DNA from: Betaproteobacteria bacterium
GTDB lineage: Bacteria > Pseudomonadota > Gammaproteobacteria > Burkholderiales > Usitatibacteraceae
DNA length: 64,000 bases
Assembly: GCA_016709665.1 (NCBI GenBank)
Contig: JADJMI010000004.1
Location: 124,001-188,000 of the forward strand
Direction: 5' to 3'
Under the pieces are notes generated by a model. That model ran no database searches and had not been told where the DNA came from. It saw only the letters and a program-made list of their open reading frames with translations. Below are positions 62,829-64,000 of this stretch, one piece after another. Made by a program: the position numbers and the translations under genes. Position 1 is the first letter of the stretch; every line of letters starts with the position of its first letter.

Positions 62829-63754
62829 GACGCGCCCTCCCGCGTCGCGCCTTCGAGAATGCGAAGGCACAGGTCCGGATACGACAGCCCCGACGCGCGG
62901 GCGGCGATCGGCACGAGGCTGTGGCCCGTCATGCCGGGCGAGGTGTTCATCTCGAGGAACGAGTACGTGCCATCCTCGCGCAGCATCACGTCCGCGCGCG
63001 CCCAGCCGCGGCAGCCGAGCACGCGGAAGGCGGCGAGCGCGTCCCGGCGGATGGCCGCCTCGACGTCGGGCCTCACCCCGGCCGGGCAGTGGTACTGCGT
63101 GTCGTCGGTGAAGTACTTGTTCTGGTAGTCGTAGTTTCCGCCGGGCGCCTCGATGCGCACGAGCGGCAGCGCTTCCTCGCCCAGGATGGCGGCCGTGAGT
63201 TCCTGCCCCTCCACGAATTCCTCGACGATCACGAGCGGATCGAATCGGGCCGCGAAGGCGACGGCCGGGGCGAGATCCGCCGCCGTGCGCACCTTCGTGA
63301 TGCCCAGCGTGGAGCCTTCGTGCGCGGGCTTCACGAATACGGGAAGGCCCAGGCGGTCCAGCACGCGGGCCCAGTCGGTGTCCGGCTGGGCGACGGCGAA
63401 GCGCGGCGTCGGGATGCCGGCGGCGATCCAAACGAGCTTCGTGCGCCACTTGTCCATGGCCAGGGCGGAAGCCATCACGCCGCTGCCGGTGTAGGGGATG
63501 CCCATCGCCTCGAGCGCCCCCTGCACGGTGCCGTCCTCGCCGAAGCGGCCGTGGAGGGCGATGAACGCACGGTCGAATCCCTCGCGCTTCAGGTCGAAGA
63601 GCTCGCGCTCCTTCGGGTCGAAGGCATGGGCGTCGACGCCCTTCTCGCGCAGCGCCGCGAGCACGGCCTTGCCGGAGATGAGCGAGATCTCGCGCTCGGC
63701 GGAGGGCCCGCCCATCAGCACGGCCACCTTGCCCAAGCCGCGCGTCTCAGCCAT
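62825..63754 (-). CDS. ddl: D-alanine--D-alanine ligase
   Basis: A 309-residue ATP-grasp enzyme making the D-Ala-D-Ala dipeptide of peptidoglycan. Features are VLMGGPSAEREISLISG at the N-terminus, the HGRFGEDGTVQGALE region, KPAHEGSTLGITKV near residue 140 and the C-terminal FLEMNTSPGMTGHSLVP. It overlaps murB and ftsQ on either side, as usual in this cluster. Confidence 0.97.
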   Translation of the reverse strand: MAETRGLGKVAVLMGGPSAEREISLISGKAVLAALREKGVDAHAFDPKERELFDLKREGFDRAFIALHGRFGEDGTVQGALEAMGIPYTGSGVMASALAMDKWRTKLVWIAAGIPTPRFAVAQPDTDWARVLDRLGLPVFVKPAHEGSTLGITKVRTAADLAPAVAFAARFDPLVIVEEFVEGQELTAAILGEEALPLVRIEAPGGNYDYQNKYFTDDTQYHCPAGVRPDVEAAIRRDALAAFRVLGCRGWARADVMLREDGTYSFLEMNTSPGMTGHSLVPIAARASGLSYPDLCLRILEGATREGAS

Positions 63755-64000
63755 TCGCGGCCTCCCGGGCGCCCACGATGCGCACCTCGGGGATGAGCGC
63801 GACGCCCGTCCTCGCCTGCACCACGGCGCGCACCTCGTCGATGAGCGCCTCGATGTCGGCGGCGCGCGCCCCGCCCGTGTTCACGATGAAGTTGGCGTGC
63901 TTCGCGGAGACTTCCGCCGCGCCGATGCGCCGCCCCTTGAGACCGCAGGCCTCGATGAGGCGCGCGGCGTGGTCGCCGTCCGGATTGCGGAAGACGCTTC
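63747..64000 (-). CDS. murB: UDP-N-acetylenolpyruvoylglucosamine reductase, C-terminal part
   Basis: The last 83 codons of MurB, the FAD enzyme that completes UDP-MurNAc; the rest is beyond the window edge. Visible family features are SVFRNPDGDHAARLIEACGL, then GAAEVSAKHANFIVN with the conserved H-A-N-F, and LIPEVRIVG near the end. The stop overlaps the ddl start by 8 bases. Confidence 0.92.
   Translation of the reverse strand, partial: SVFRNPDGDHAARLIEACGLKGRRIGAAEVSAKHANFIVNTGGARAADIEALIDEVRAVVQARTGVALIPEVRIVGAREAANG

Overview
The window is very GC-rich, densely coded chromosomal DNA. Gene content and order point to a betaproteobacterium: rpsU-yqeY-dnaG-rpoD followed by a CAU tRNA, a bioB-F-H-C-D operon, secB near gpsA, and the end of a murB-ddl-ftsQ-ftsA-ftsZ-lpxC division cluster next to secA and dciA. 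Assignment below class level is not possible from the sequence alone. I see no IS element, phage, CRISPR array or rRNA. The two edges cut a thiolase (left) and murB (right).

Layout. 1-4.4 kb: a minus-strand fatty-acid beta-oxidation unit (PsrA-like TetR regulator, FadE, FadI-like thiolase) with a perfect PsrA-type operator upstream. 4.5-12.5 kb: a secreted trypsin-fold protein lacking its catalytic serine, metY, an SPFH/NfeD pair, a CoA-binding protein, a secreted alpha/beta hydrolase and a membrane Ser/Thr kinase with a Cache-like sensor. 12.6-19.6 kb: two consecutive porin-cytochrome modules, each a 312-aa decaheme c-type cytochrome followed after 14 bases by an MtrB/PioB-type barrel. This is an outer-membrane electron conduit locus with a perfect FNR/Anr box upstream. 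19.6-34.6 kb: mostly housekeeping genes. 34.6-39.5 kb: a five-gene minus-strand cluster of secreted pilin-like proteins, a PapD-like chaperone and a shortened usher-like barrel, which looks like a divergent chaperone-usher system. 39.5-45.9 kb: trmL, comF, the biotin operon and a HAD phosphatase. 45.9-49.6 kb: a cyanate uptake and cyanase operon behind a textbook NtrC site and sigma-54 promoter. 49.6-64 kb: a Nudix/ThiE-like fusion, a DUF815 ATPase, a methyltransferase, argJ, a GNAT protein, secA, an M23 peptidase, dciA and the division cluster.

How parts may work together. The two MtrAB-like modules could carry electrons across the outer membrane in either direction; no extracellular cytochrome or inner-membrane quinol dehydrogenase lies in the window. 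CRP/FNR-superfamily-like palindromes with similar spacing to weak -10-like hexamers precede module 2, module 1 and the pilus-like cluster. This suggests, but does not prove, a shared oxygen or redox control over these envelope structures. The cyanate operon appears to be a nitrogen-scavenging unit under nitrogen control.
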